From contig WJXM01000020.1 of assembly GCA_019456405.1 (NCBI GenBank), positions 1 through 64,000 on the forward strand: a stretch of DNA of 64,000 nucleotides. Direction: 5' to 3'. Source of the DNA: Ferrovum sp. (lineage in GTDB: Bacteria; Pseudomonadota; Gammaproteobacteria; Burkholderiales; Ferrovaceae). Under the pieces are notes generated by a model. It was given only the letters and a program-made list of their open reading frames with translations. It searched no databases and was not told the origin of the DNA. The position numbers and the translations under genes are program-made. Positions 1 to 8,148 of the stretch are shown piece by piece (position 1 is the stretch's first letter; each line of letters opens with the position of its first letter).

Positions 1-76
1 TATTATCCCAATGCCATTCGCGATCCAACTGGCTGAAAGTTGGAACCGGGCGCGAATTTATCAAGCCTCGCGATGA

Positions 77-1750
77 TCAAGCCGTCAACCCATCATCCAA
101 CCTGAAAATCAGACCATCAAATCCGTTGATCACACTCACCAGATTGTGAACATAGGCATTGTAGAGTGCCGTGGAAAACATCCTGCTGGCCGTCACCCCG
201 TAGCCTTTCAGGTATTGTGACACGGTTGCCTCAGACAAGTGACTCCCGTACTTCTGCCCTGGGAACAGGTACTCGTTGTGGTCTGTGGTTTCGAGGGTTG
301 CCAGCGCATTTCTCTCGTTCATGTACCGATCAAACAATTCGCTGACATGGACTTCCAGACTGATTTCTGTTCGTCCGAACAATAGCCTGTACCGTCCATC
401 CCTTCCACGGGAAATGTCTGACAGTTGAATCCCAACGATTTTTCTGGCGGTTTGCGCGTACAGGATCATCAAGAGACAGATCAGAGATTCCTTCACTTTT
501 CCGGGTTCCGGATTCAGCCAGCCACGAACCAACTCTTCATACCGCACGGTGGGGATGAAGCTGTTTTCCGCCAAGTTCCTTGTCACCGATTCCATTTTGA
601 CTTTCTTGAACATCTTTTCGTTGCCGTTGATGTACCGGATAAATGCTCGAATAGCCGCCGAGTAGCCCTTGTGCGTCAACAAAAAACGCTCAAGATGGTG
701 TTGCTGGATTCCCTGCAAGGATTTCACCCCTTGGGTGGTATCCAGATCCTTCAGAAAAGTCTTGGCTGCCAGCAGGCTGGCCGTTACCGTCCGCTGGGTG
801 AACCGCGCTCTCTTGCCCCGCCATCCCCGGTCCTCGTACCTGATCCTGATCGAGTCCAGATGGTTCCTGAACCGGTCCATCAACGACTCATACCAGCAAC
901 CATGAACCATTTCCATCATGAAGGCTTGCCTCTGTAACTGACCCGCATTTTCCAGTTCCGCCTGCTGGATTTCAGGGATGATCCCTGCCTTCACCAAATA
1001 TCCATAGGGGATGGCCTGAACCCGAAGCCCCTCCACTCCAAATGCCTCCATGATTCCTGTGGCCGTAATTTTTGACGGATCGGGAAACATGGCGTCCAGT
1101 TTGGCAAAGAAAATAAAGTACCGCTCCAGGCTCGCGCTGGCAACCTTGTTGGGTGCCTGGTGTTCGATCAGTTCTTCATAGAACCCCTTGAAGGCATCTT
1201 TCACCCAGAGGTGAGTCAGCATCGTCAATGCGCTCCTGAAACGCTTGTAAGCCAGATTTTTGAAGTAACAGACCGTGCAGACAGTCTTGCTGTGGGGCTT
1301 CCCTTCTTTTCCACAGGTCCCGCACACAAATGGGCTATCACCGCGCTCCAGACAACGCTGACACACCACACGGCCATCTGACAGGGTTCCCGCCGGTCGT
1401 CGATGTTTTCCACATACCTTGCAGTTGACCATCCCCTTGCTTCTGCATCGGTCACAAACGGGCTCGTCGAAACCGCGTTTTTTGTCGCGTGCCAACCGGA
1501 GGCTTTGTTGTCCACAAACGGGACAGCCCTTTGGCTCACGGTAATGGAGGGAACAAGGCCAGCAAAGAGCGCCATTTTCAACGGTGTAACTCGCCCTGGG
1601 TAATGGTTTCTGGCAGCGGAGACACTTCCGGCCCTTGATGGCGCAGGGACGACAGAGTGCCTTGCCGGAATTATCCCGGTATTTGGTGCGCCCACCGCAA
1701 GTACCACAAGGCTGGTATTTTGCGTCTGCCGGTTTTGTGACCATACCCAT
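77..1750 (-). CDS. CxxC zinc-ribbon protein with degenerate tyrosine-recombinase-like C-terminal half
   Basis: Third gene of the integrase trio, 557 aa, 9 bp after the HTH gene; the upstream AAGTAGG can serve as ribosome site. Residues 15-161 hold ten CxxC pairs (Cys 15/18, 33/36, 43/46, 63/66, 76/79, 99/102, 110/113, 130/133, 143/146, 158/161), enough for about five zinc ribbons. Residues about 318-375 look like the helical core-binding domain of tyrosine recombinases. Residues 422-446 (LLMILYAQTARKIVGIQLSDI) match the strand/helix around the first catalytic Arg, here Arg436. The usual HxxR box is replaced by TASR (Arg523), and no nucleophilic Tyr motif follows before the C terminus. I infer a catalytically inactive recombinase paralogue that binds DNA or partners, perhaps a directionality or target-choice factor for the neighbouring integrase. 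The function is unproven; the fold call is by eye. Confidence 0.7.
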   Translation of the reverse strand: MGMVTKPADAKYQPCGTCGGRTKYRDNSGKALCRPCAIKGRKCLRCQKPLPRASYTVENGALCWPCSLHYREPKGCPVCGQQSLRLARDKKRGFDEPVCDRCRSKGMVNCKVCGKHRRPAGTLSDGRVVCQRCLERGDSPFVCGTCGKEGKPHSKTVCTVCYFKNLAYKRFRSALTMLTHLWVKDAFKGFYEELIEHQAPNKVASASLERYFIFFAKLDAMFPDPSKITATGIMEAFGVEGLRVQAIPYGYLVKAGIIPEIQQAELENAGQLQRQAFMMEMVHGCWYESLMDRFRNHLDSIRIRYEDRGWRGKRARFTQRTVTASLLAAKTFLKDLDTTQGVKSLQGIQQHHLERFLLTHKGYSAAIRAFIRYINGNEKMFKKVKMESVTRNLAENSFIPTVRYEELVRGWLNPEPGKVKESLICLLMILYAQTARKIVGIQLSDISRGRDGRYRLLFGRTEISLEVHVSELFDRYMNERNALATLETTDHNEYLFPGQKYGSHLSEATVSQYLKGYGVTASRMFSTALYNAYVHNLVSVINGFDGLIFRLDDGLTA

Positions 1751-1759
1751 TGGGCAAAC

Positions 1760-2158
1760 CTACTTGCGCGGAGGAATGGGGAACGGGGTTATTTTGGGTC
1801 CGGTGAGGTCACCACTCTCGTCTTCACTATCCGGCACCCTGCGAATCCGCTTCTTTTGGGGTTGTTCCAACTTTTCCACCACGAATGCTGGTTGGCCATC
1901 ATCCCCCTGATCCTGCTCAATCGGATCGAGTCGCAACAGGTCGGTGACTTCACAGCGCAGGATAGCCAACAGGTGATCCAGCAGATCGGTGCTGATCCGC
2001 TCCGGCCTTTCCCGGATGATCCGGGTCAGTTGAGAACTGGTAATCTCGTACCCGTAGGATTCCAGTCGGCGCTTCAGTTCGGTGGCCGTGGTGATGTTCC
2101 GCTCGGCCAGCATGACCCGTAGCCTCCAGGACAATCGTTTCTTGAGTTTTGCTTCCAT
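1760..2158 (-). CDS. Small XRE/Cro-type helix-turn-helix protein of the integrase trio
   Basis: A 132-aa protein between the integrase and the CxxC protein. The N-terminal 70 residues fit a Cro/C1 (XRE) helix-turn-helix: LRVMLAERNI, TATELKRRLESYG, ITSSQLTRIIRERPERIST and DLLDHLLAILRCEVTDLL. The last 60 residues are charged, Pro-rich and probably disordered. I chose ATG 2158 because GAGGGGG lies 4-5 bases before it; a GTG at 2170 that overlaps the integrase stop (GTGA) would add four residues. The position inside the trio suggests a regulator of element genes or an accessory DNA-binding (excisionase-like) factor. The fold is seen from the sequence; the role is inferred. Confidence 0.75.
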   Translation of the reverse strand: MEAKLKKRLSWRLRVMLAERNITTATELKRRLESYGYEITSSQLTRIIRERPERISTDLLDHLLAILRCEVTDLLRLDPIEQDQGDDGQPAFVVEKLEQPQKKRIRRVPDSEDESGDLTGPKITPFPIPPRK

Positions 2159-2166
2159 AGTCCCCC

Positions 2167-3279
2167 TCACTTCGATTTAATGCGGTCAATCTGACTTGCG
2201 ATGACCCTGCTGATTTCCTCACTGACCATCTCATCGTCGACATGCATATACCCTTGGGTGGTTGCCAAATAGACATGGCCATGCTTCCGCCGAACTGCTT
2301 CAAGACTGAACCTGCGCGATTCATGGGTGACTGATGAATGCCTCATGCTGTGGGGCGTCAAATTCTTTTCGAATAACCCGGCGAGTTCCAGACCATGTTT
2401 GAATCTGGCCTCAAGGGAACTCACTACCAGCCGCTTTCCCCGTTCTGACAGGAAAAGGGCCTGTTCATTGGCATCGGCCCCCAGCAAGAACTTTGGACGC
2501 ACCGATTTGATGTACCAGTCGAGCAACGGTGGGAGAAGGTGATGGGTAACGGGAACTGACCGGAATTTCTTGCCGCTACCCCGTGAACCCTTGCCCCACA
2601 CAGATACAAACCCGTAATGACCGAACTCCGGAAACTCCGGGTTGGGTGAAAACGAAGTGATATCCAGAGCCAACGCCTCTGAAATTCGCAACCCACAGGC
2701 GTAGAGAAGAAAGAACAGCGCCTTGTCCCGCTGCAAGGGGCGTAAATCCTTGGCACGAAACTTTGCGGCCTCCTGTATGGCACGGTCGTATGCCTCAAAG
2801 AACAGGGTAATTTCGTCATGGGTGAAGGAACCACGCTCGACAGAGAGTTCGCGCTCATGCACATGCGGGATGCAGTTCTCGGAGGTACATATTTGCCGGA
2901 GATCGATCCCGTATTGCCGCCGAACCTCGTTCTTGAACTTTACATTGTCAACAATGTAAGCAAGAAAATTGCGGATCGCGGACTGGTACTTACGCTGGGT
3001 GGCCACCGCCAGATCACGCTGAACACCGATGACCTCACACCAACGGTCAAAGTCATCCTCGGACCAGTACCACGGGGCACTACCCACGAATGCGGTCATT
3101 TCACGGACAACCGTAATGTCACCCATGACCGATTTTACTTTTTGCCGGAGCGATCCCGTCCGTCGCGTTGCCCACTTGTCCAGCATCTCCGAAAACAAGG
3201 CCTCGTCATTCTCTGGCAAGAGGTTTGCCGGAGCAACCTGCTGTGAGGCGGACAAGTAATGTATTTTGGCTCGGGTCAT
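2167..3279 (-). CDS. Tyrosine recombinase (phage-type integrase)
   Basis: A 370-aa site-specific integrase, the first gene of the element and next to its end, as is usual for integrative elements. The N-terminal DNA-binding domain spans about residues 25-120. The catalytic domain begins near residue 150 with the full set of active-site residues: Arg198 (ACGLRISEALAL), Lys230 (VWGKGS), His310 and Arg313 (TPHSMRHSS), His335 (KHGHVYLATTQ) and the nucleophile Tyr344 (TQGYMHV). It should cut and rejoin DNA at the element ends and at the target, here the comM sequence. The stop overlaps the alternative GTG start of the HTH gene, so the three genes probably form one transcript. It appears intact and active. 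Confidence 0.93.
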   Translation of the reverse strand: MTRAKIHYLSASQQVAPANLLPENDEALFSEMLDKWATRRTGSLRQKVKSVMGDITVVREMTAFVGSAPWYWSEDDFDRWCEVIGVQRDLAVATQRKYQSAIRNFLAYIVDNVKFKNEVRRQYGIDLRQICTSENCIPHVHERELSVERGSFTHDEITLFFEAYDRAIQEAAKFRAKDLRPLQRDKALFFLLYACGLRISEALALDITSFSPNPEFPEFGHYGFVSVWGKGSRGSGKKFRSVPVTHHLLPPLLDWYIKSVRPKFLLGADANEQALFLSERGKRLVVSSLEARFKHGLELAGLFEKNLTPHSMRHSSVTHESRRFSLEAVRRKHGHVYLATTQGYMHVDDEMVSEEISRVIASQIDRIKSK

Positions 3280-3616
3280 TTTGTAAATATACGCAACGGA
3301 CTAAAGTGGTAATTCCAATATTGTGGGTGAGTTTTATTCATCTATGACTGCTATCATACATGATGAATGAATCGGATGCAACTATGGTGAATAAATAGTT
3401 TTTGTTGTACGGGGGATGCAAGAACTGGCTATGTTGTTGAACAATCACAGGATTACCAGTGGGTACTATAACTCGAATATCACCTTGGTCGATGAAAATA
3501 AGATTATATGGGTGAGTTTGATTCAACATCATAAACCTTAATATGATAGTATATTCAGTGTGTTATGAGATTACCAGCCAACACTGTAACCAATACTGTC
3601 AATATTAGAACTAACC
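3280..3616. repeat. Repeat-rich AT-rich element end (putative attachment and integrase arm-site region)
   Basis: Non-coding stretch between the integrase start and the comM junction. Direct repeat TGGGTGAGTTTTATTCA at 3324-3340 recurs as TGGGTGAGTTTGATTCA at 3509-3525. GATTACCAG recurs at 3451-3459 and 3569-3577. CTATCATA (3351-3358) is inverted as TATGATAG (3542-3549). TTTATTCATC (about 3333-3342) is inverted with one change as GGTGAATAAA (3386-3395). Such dense short repeats beside an integrase are typical of arm-type binding sites and attachment sites. The comM junction read on the minus strand (GGATGAGTT) resembles the GGGTGAGTT of the direct repeats, so it may be the crossover core. A 64-codon frame on the minus strand here (3338-3532) has no recognisable features and is probably not a gene. 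Confidence 0.55.
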
Positions 3617-4540
3617 TAACTCATCCAGGTGCAATGTCCCCCCATGAGCCAGGGAAACTTCCCCAGGATGGAGGTGAGTCCCGTGTCCTCCCCCCATCAA
3701 CGCAGCCGTCGTCACGGAATGATGGGGATGACGGAAGGGACGGACGCGCCAAAGAGAGGGATCGACGGTTTCACGATGTGCGGCCCGAATGGCGGCCAGT
3801 GCTAATGCTTCTGTTTCTGTCATGGGGGTACAAATGCCCGGCAGACAACGTGCCAATAGAGATTTCCCGACTCCCGGAGGCCCCACCAATAACAGGTGGT
3901 GACGCCCTCCTGCGGCAATTTCCAACACTCTTTTTGCCTGACTCTGTCCGCGAATCTGAGCCAGATCGATTTCTGGCATGACCACAGCAGGCATTTCCTG
4001 GGGCACCAGATGGACAGGCGGCAATAGGGAAGAGCCGGTCAAATGATCCCATGCTTCACGCAAGTGGGTAGCGCCATATACCCCAGCAGGATAGCCATGC
4101 ACCGCCTCTGGAGCCGAAGCTCGTGCCACCATCAACCAATGTCCTGCCTGCGCCACCGCCACTGCCATGGGTAAAGCTCCATGAATGGCGCACAGGTCGC
4201 CGTTCAATCCCAACTCTCCGGCAAATTCCCAGTTTTCAAGCAAAGCATGAGGCAAGTGATGGGAAGCGGCCAGAATCCCTATGGCGATGGGCAAATCGTA
4301 ACGGCTGGAATGCTTGGGAAGTTCGGCAGGAGCCAAGTTGACCGTCACCCTCTGAAGAGGAAAACCGAAACCGCAGTGGTTCAAAGCAGCGCGCACGCGA
4401 TCCCGGCTCTCGCGCACCTCTGCCTCGGGCAAACCCACCAGGTTAAACTGAGGTAATCCACCAGACAGATGGACTTCCACCCTCACCAGCGGGGTTTCTG
4501 CGCCCCACAAGGCCCGACTGTAGACGCAGGTAAAAGCCAT
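3617..4540 (-). pseudogene. comM: comM (YifB/Mg-chelatase-like AAA+ helicase), 5' part only, cut by the element
   Basis: About 308 codons of ComM, normally about 500. It begins MAFTCVYSRALWG and keeps the N-terminal domain typical of YifB/ComM, the Walker A motif (LLVGPPGVGKSLLARCLPG) and the RPFRHPHHSVT motif. The frame runs to GGTLHLDEL, the Walker B strand, then reads Gly-stop (3611-3616) in element DNA instead of the conserved PEF. Walker B function, sensor motifs and the C-terminal domain are lost. ComM is a hexameric helicase that aids branch migration during natural transformation, so this chromosome probably integrates foreign DNA poorly. comM is also the known target of AbaR-type islands in Acinetobacter; here the element is a tyrosine-recombinase type. 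The 3' part should lie beyond the left edge of the window. Confidence 0.9.
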
Positions 4541-4587
4541 GATCGCCCTTTAGAAAGGATCATGATGCCCCATGACGTCGTACATCT

Positions 4588-4653
4588 CGCTTTCAAAAAG
4601 CGCGAGACGGTCCGCCTCTTCTGCTGGTCAGCCAAAACCCGATTCCCGGGAAT
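4588..4653. other. Two short palindromes between sufT and comM
   Basis: The 127-bp gap between the sufT stop and the comM start holds CGCTTT-CAA-AAAGCG-type dyad symmetry (4588-4602) and a perfect 12-bp palindrome ATTCCCGGGAAT (4642-4653). Neither is followed by a clear T-run in the leftward direction, so an intrinsic terminator is not supported. They could form weak hairpins separating the suf transcript from comM, or a protein-binding site. No further gene was seen in this gap. Confidence 0.3.
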
Positions 4654-4667
4654 AGAGAATCAGCCTC

Positions 4668-5180
4668 TCAGAGCATGCCCAGCGTGAGCAATACGGACTC
4701 ACTCATCCGTTCCCGTGTCCAGGGAGGGTCCCATACCAATTCCACGTGGGCCGAATCGATGCCCGGTACCTCCCTCATCCGTTGCTCCACCTCTCCCGGA
4801 AAGGTTTGAGCAACGGGACAACCCGGCGCGGTCAAGGTCATCCGGACATCCACATGCGCCTGTTGGGGATCAATGGTCAAACCATAAATCAACCCCAGAT
4901 CGTAAATGTTGACGGGAATTTCTGGATCGAAGACGGTACGCAAAGCGGCAATGACCATTTCCTCCAACTCGTCCCGAGAAAATTCGGGAGCCGGTGCAGG
5001 TTTGGGCACGTCACTGGCATCCATCCCCGGAAAACCCGCCGCAATAGCCTCTTCCACTGGGATGAGCGGGGGTTCGGGAGAAGGTTGGCGGCCGACGGAA
5101 ATATAACGCCTGGCTGTCCCTTCGGACAGCGCGGGTTGAGGTTGAGGCTCTTTCTGATTTAACCATTCAATCGCTGACAT
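4668..5180 (-). CDS. sufT: SufT, MIP18/DUF59-family iron-sulfur assembly protein
   Basis: A 170-aa protein, last gene of the suf operon, starting 6 bp after sufU. The C-terminal DUF59/MIP18 domain (about residues 69-170) carries DPEIPVNIYDLGLIY (85-99) and the conserved TLTAPGCP with Cys121. The first 65 residues are Pro-rich, poorly conserved and probably a flexible linker. SufT proteins help mature [4Fe-4S] proteins and are common partners of SufU-type systems. Position at the end of sufRBCDSU supports the call over PaaD, which shares the domain but sits with phenylacetate genes. Confidence 0.88.
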   Translation of the reverse strand: MSAIEWLNQKEPQPQPALSEGTARRYISVGRQPSPEPPLIPVEEAIAAGFPGMDASDVPKPAPAPEFSRDELEEMVIAALRTVFDPEIPVNIYDLGLIYGLTIDPQQAHVDVRMTLTAPGCPVAQTFPGEVEQRMREVPGIDSAHVELVWDPPWTRERMSESVLLTLGML

Positions 5181-5186
5181 GTTGAT

Positions 5187-5627
5187 CTACTCCGTCGAAA
5201 CCGGTTGATCGGCCTGATGCAGCGCTGCATTCAGGGTATGCCAAGCCAAGGTGGCACATTTCACTCGTGCCGGAAATTCGCTCACCCCCGCCAGAACGGC
5301 TAATTTGCCCATCTCCACGGTATAAGGTTCCCCTTTGACCATGCGGTGAAAACCTTCGAACAAGTCTGCCACCTCGGCTTCGCGACGTCCCTTGAGTGCC
5401 TCGGTCATGAGGGAGGCGGAAGCCGTGGAAATGGCACAACCAGAGCCTTCGAAACGGGCTTCCTGGATGATGCCGCCCTCGACTTTCAGGTTGAGGGACA
5501 ACTTGTCCCCGCACAACGCATTAAAACCATCGGCATGACGATTGGCCCCCGGCAAAGGACCAAAATTACGGGGATGGCGGTTATGATCAAAGATCACTTC
5601 CTGATATAGATCACGCAAATCACTCAT
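5187..5627 (-). CDS. sufU: SufU, NifU-like zinc protein and sulfur acceptor of the SUF system
   Basis: A 146-aa member of the SufU/IscU family. It has the three conserved cysteines Cys39 (ALCGD), Cys64 (GSGCAIS) and Cys124 (VKCATLAW), plus Asp41, which in SufU bind zinc and accept persulfide sulfur from SufS. The N-terminal FDHNRHPRNFG matches the family's YD/FDHYxxPRN box. The insertion between Cys64 and Cys124 is of the SufU type rather than the shorter IscU. The start is 9 bp after the sufS stop, within the operon. It probably activates SufS and hands sulfur to the SufBCD scaffold. Confidence 0.93.
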   Translation of the reverse strand: MSDLRDLYQEVIFDHNRHPRNFGPLPGANRHADGFNALCGDKLSLNLKVEGGIIQEARFEGSGCAISTASASLMTEALKGRREAEVADLFEGFHRMVKGEPYTVEMGKLAVLAGVSEFPARVKCATLAWHTLNAALHQADQPVSTE

Positions 5628-5636
5628 GGGACCCTC

Positions 5637-6857
5637 TCAACTCAGGAACAGTTTTTGCACCCGTTCAATCGCCTGGAACAGGCGTTCGACTTCCTCCAGG
5701 GTGTTATACAAGGCAAAGGATGCCCGTGCCGTGGCAGGCAGGCTGAAAAAATCCATCACCGGCATGGCGCAATGATGGCCGCTGCGAATGGCCACCCCTT
5801 CGTTGTCCAGGATGGTTCCAATATCGTGGGGATGGATTCCTTCAAGCACGAAAGAAAGGATGCTGGCCTTGCCCGGTGCTGTTCCGATGATCCGCAGGCC
5901 CTTGACCCGTTGAGCGCGCTCCGTTGCTTCCTGAAGCAACCGGTCTTCATGGGCCGCAATGTTCTCCAGTCCCACGGATCGAACAAAATCGATGGCTGCC
6001 CCCAGTCCGATGGCTCCAGAAATATGGGGCGTCCCGGCCTCGAACTTGTAAGGTATCTGGTTGTAAGTGGTTTTCTCGAAGGTAACCTGCAAGATCATGT
6101 CCCCCCCGCCCTGATAGGGAGGCATCGCCGTGAGCAGGTCTTTTTTTCCGTACAGGACACCGATCCCCGTGGGACCGTACAACTTGTGCCCGGAAAACAC
6201 AAAGAAATCACACCCCAAGGTCACCATGTTCACGGCCACATGGGCCACCGCCTGAGCTCCATCCACCAGCACCCTGGCACCCACTGCATGGGCCTTGCGA
6301 ATGATCTCGGTCACAGGATTCACGGTCCCCAACGCATTGGACACCAAGGTGACACCCACCAAACGGGTACGCTCCGTGAGCAAGCGATCCACCTGATCCA
6401 TCAACAAAACCCCACGCTCATCCATGGGGATGACCTTGAGTCGCGCCCCCGTCATTTCGCACAGCATTTGCCAAGGCACGATATTGGCATGGTGCTCCAT
6501 CGCACTGATCAGGATTTCATCTCCGGCCTCGAGATGGGTACGGCCCCACGTCTGAGCCACCAGATTGATGGCCTCCGTTGCCCCACGAGTGAAGATAATC
6601 TCTTCGACATGCGCTGCCCCCAGAAATGCGCGAATCTTTTCGCGAGCGCCTTCAAAAGCCTCACTCGCTTCCTGACTGAGCGCATGCACGCCGCGGTGAA
6701 TATTGGCATTGAAATGTTCGAAATAATATCGTTCCGCATCCAGCACCGCGAGAGGCTTTTGAGTCGTGGCGGCGTTATCCAGGTATACCAAAGGTTTCCC
6801 GTGGACTTTCCGCTCCAGAATGGGAAATTGGCGACGCCAGAGATGAGGATCAAACAT
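5637..6857 (-). CDS. sufS: SufS, cysteine desulfurase (class II)
   Basis: PLP enzyme that turns cysteine into alanine and an enzyme-bound persulfide, the sulfur source for Fe-S clusters. With the chosen ATG at 6857 the protein is 406 aa, the usual SufS length. The PLP-binding Lys225 is in FSGHKLYGPTG, His122-His123 in SAMEHHAN, and the persulfide Cys363 in IRSGHHCAMP, with a short loop as in class II enzymes. The frame is open further upstream (to 6881), but ATG 6857 has GGAG seven bases before it and gives the normal N terminus ahead of FPIL. It overlaps the sufD stop by 8 bp, suggesting coupled translation. Confidence 0.95.
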   Translation of the reverse strand: MFDPHLWRRQFPILERKVHGKPLVYLDNAATTQKPLAVLDAERYYFEHFNANIHRGVHALSQEASEAFEGAREKIRAFLGAAHVEEIIFTRGATEAINLVAQTWGRTHLEAGDEILISAMEHHANIVPWQMLCEMTGARLKVIPMDERGVLLMDQVDRLLTERTRLVGVTLVSNALGTVNPVTEIIRKAHAVGARVLVDGAQAVAHVAVNMVTLGCDFFVFSGHKLYGPTGIGVLYGKKDLLTAMPPYQGGGDMILQVTFEKTTYNQIPYKFEAGTPHISGAIGLGAAIDFVRSVGLENIAAHEDRLLQEATERAQRVKGLRIIGTAPGKASILSFVLEGIHPHDIGTILDNEGVAIRSGHHCAMPVMDFFSLPATARASFALYNTLEEVERLFQAIERVQKLFLS

Positions 6858-8148
6858 GGTCATTCTCCTCAACCGTGCCACTCAACAAGTGCCGAACCTC
6901 TTCGCGCACGCCGACGTGGGGAATAGCTTCTGCAATTTCCAGGGTAAAGGCTTGAATCAAAAGGGTGCGGGCCAAATCTGCGGCAATCCCGCGCGCGCGC
7001 AGGTAGAACCACTGCTCCTCGTCCAGTTGTCCCACGGTGGTGCCATGACTGCATTTCACGTCATCGGCAAATATTTCCAACTGAGGTTTGGTGTTGACTT
7101 CGGCCTTGTCCGACAGCAACAAGTTGTGATTCGACTGGCGTGAGGATGTTTTCTGGGCATCCAGTGCCACCCGTACCCGTCCATTGAACACGGCTTTGCC
7201 CGAGCCCTCCAGCACGCCCTTGAAACACTCGTCGCTGGTACAGTGCGGGGAATCATGTTCGATACTGGTATGGAAATCCTGCAGAGCACGGTCCGCCACC
7301 CGATACACGCCTTTGAGAACACATTCGGCGTGGGGCTCGATCAAGCGCAGGGTAATGTCGTTGCGTCCCAGCGCGCCAGACAAGGCAAAGGAGAAAACTT
7401 GAAGGTGACTACCGGCGCGCTGAAGCGCATGCAACGCGGCCGTATGGTATGACAGGAGACCTTCCTGTTGCACCTTCACCAGCGTCAAACGCGCCCGAGG
7501 CGCCAGTTCGATGGCCGTCACCCAATTGCTGTGGGTCGGCTGATCGGTGTTCCCCACACAATGTTCCCGCAGGGTCAACCCGCTGTTTTCTCCCAACTCG
7601 AGCAACACGGCTCCATGGCTCATGCGTTGCCCCGTCCGACTCACTTTCACCAGATGCAGAGGAGCCTCCAGCGCACACCCTGCGTCCACCGTAATCCACA
7701 CGCCTTCCGTGAAAAGAGCGCCGTTGAGTGCGCCAAAAGCCGTCAGCGCACGGGCCGGTGCCATTTTATGCGTAAACCGTTCCCGTTCCTGCGCATCGAG
7801 ATCAGACCAAAAACGCAGACGAACTCCCTCGGGAAGTCTGTCGATCATGGATTGATTCGGTTGAAATGCACCATCCACAAAAACCAGGCGGTTCGCAGGT
7901 ATCCCCTCCAGAGGCAAACTCGGCGGAACCCCCTTTACCTCTTCCCTGGGTTCGACTGAATTTTGCAGGGATAACTTCTCCAATCCCGACAATGTGGTGT
8001 ACTTCCAATCTTCGAGACGGGTCGTCGGCCACCCCAGTGCTTCAAATCGGGTCCACTCGGCCTGACGCTGGCCCCGCTCGGCCACTCCCGCCTCCAGAGT
8101 CGCTTGCGCCTCAAAACTGGCGCGGCATTGGGCAAGGAATGGGTTCAT
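6850..8148 (-). CDS. sufD: SufD, scaffold subunit of the SufBC2D complex
   Basis: A 432-aa member of the SufB/SufD family. The C-terminal beta-helix half contains DFHTSIEHDSPHCTSDECFK, GSGKAVFNGRVRV, SNHNLLLSDKAEVNTKP and DVKCSHGTTVGQLDEEQWFY, all standard for SufD, including the conserved Cys/His region (KCSHG). SufD partners SufB and the SufC ATPase to build clusters and is needed for iron entry. It overlaps sufC by 4 bp (ATGA) and sufS by 8 bp. Length and motifs are normal. Confidence 0.94.
   Translation of the reverse strand: MNPFLAQCRASFEAQATLEAGVAERGQRQAEWTRFEALGWPTTRLEDWKYTTLSGLEKLSLQNSVEPREEVKGVPPSLPLEGIPANRLVFVDGAFQPNQSMIDRLPEGVRLRFWSDLDAQERERFTHKMAPARALTAFGALNGALFTEGVWITVDAGCALEAPLHLVKVSRTGQRMSHGAVLLELGENSGLTLREHCVGNTDQPTHSNWVTAIELAPRARLTLVKVQQEGLLSYHTAALHALQRAGSHLQVFSFALSGALGRNDITLRLIEPHAECVLKGVYRVADRALQDFHTSIEHDSPHCTSDECFKGVLEGSGKAVFNGRVRVALDAQKTSSRQSNHNLLLSDKAEVNTKPQLEIFADDVKCSHGTTVGQLDEEQWFYLRARGIAADLARTLLIQAFTLEIAEAIPHVGVREEVRHLLSGTVEENDHV

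Larger units (their letters stand above)
1..3616 (-). mobile_element. Right end of a tyrosine-recombinase element inserted in comM (partial)
   Basis: Three leftward, tightly spaced genes (integrase, HTH protein, CxxC/recombinase-like protein) are followed by a 330-bp AT-rich, repeat-rich end that joins directly to a broken comM reading frame at about 3616/3617. The integrase-proximal end, the repeats and the interrupted host gene together indicate an integrated element. The other end and any cargo lie left of base 1, so size and cargo are unknown. Having a functional integrase, a small DNA-binding protein and a second recombinase-like protein recalls the multi-recombinase layout of Tn554 or RIT elements, but the set here is different and I cannot assign it to a named family. 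The exact boundary is inferred from where the ComM protein similarity stops. Confidence 0.75.

Noticed and set aside
3338..3532. 64-codon frame on the minus strand between integrase and comM
   Set aside because: No ribosome site or family features, and it lies over the repeat-rich attachment region; AT-rich DNA gives such frames by chance.
5655..6926. 423-codon plus-strand frame opposite sufS
   Set aside because: It mirrors sufS on the other strand, is rich in His/Arg/Gln as shadows of GC-rich genes are, and shows no domain.
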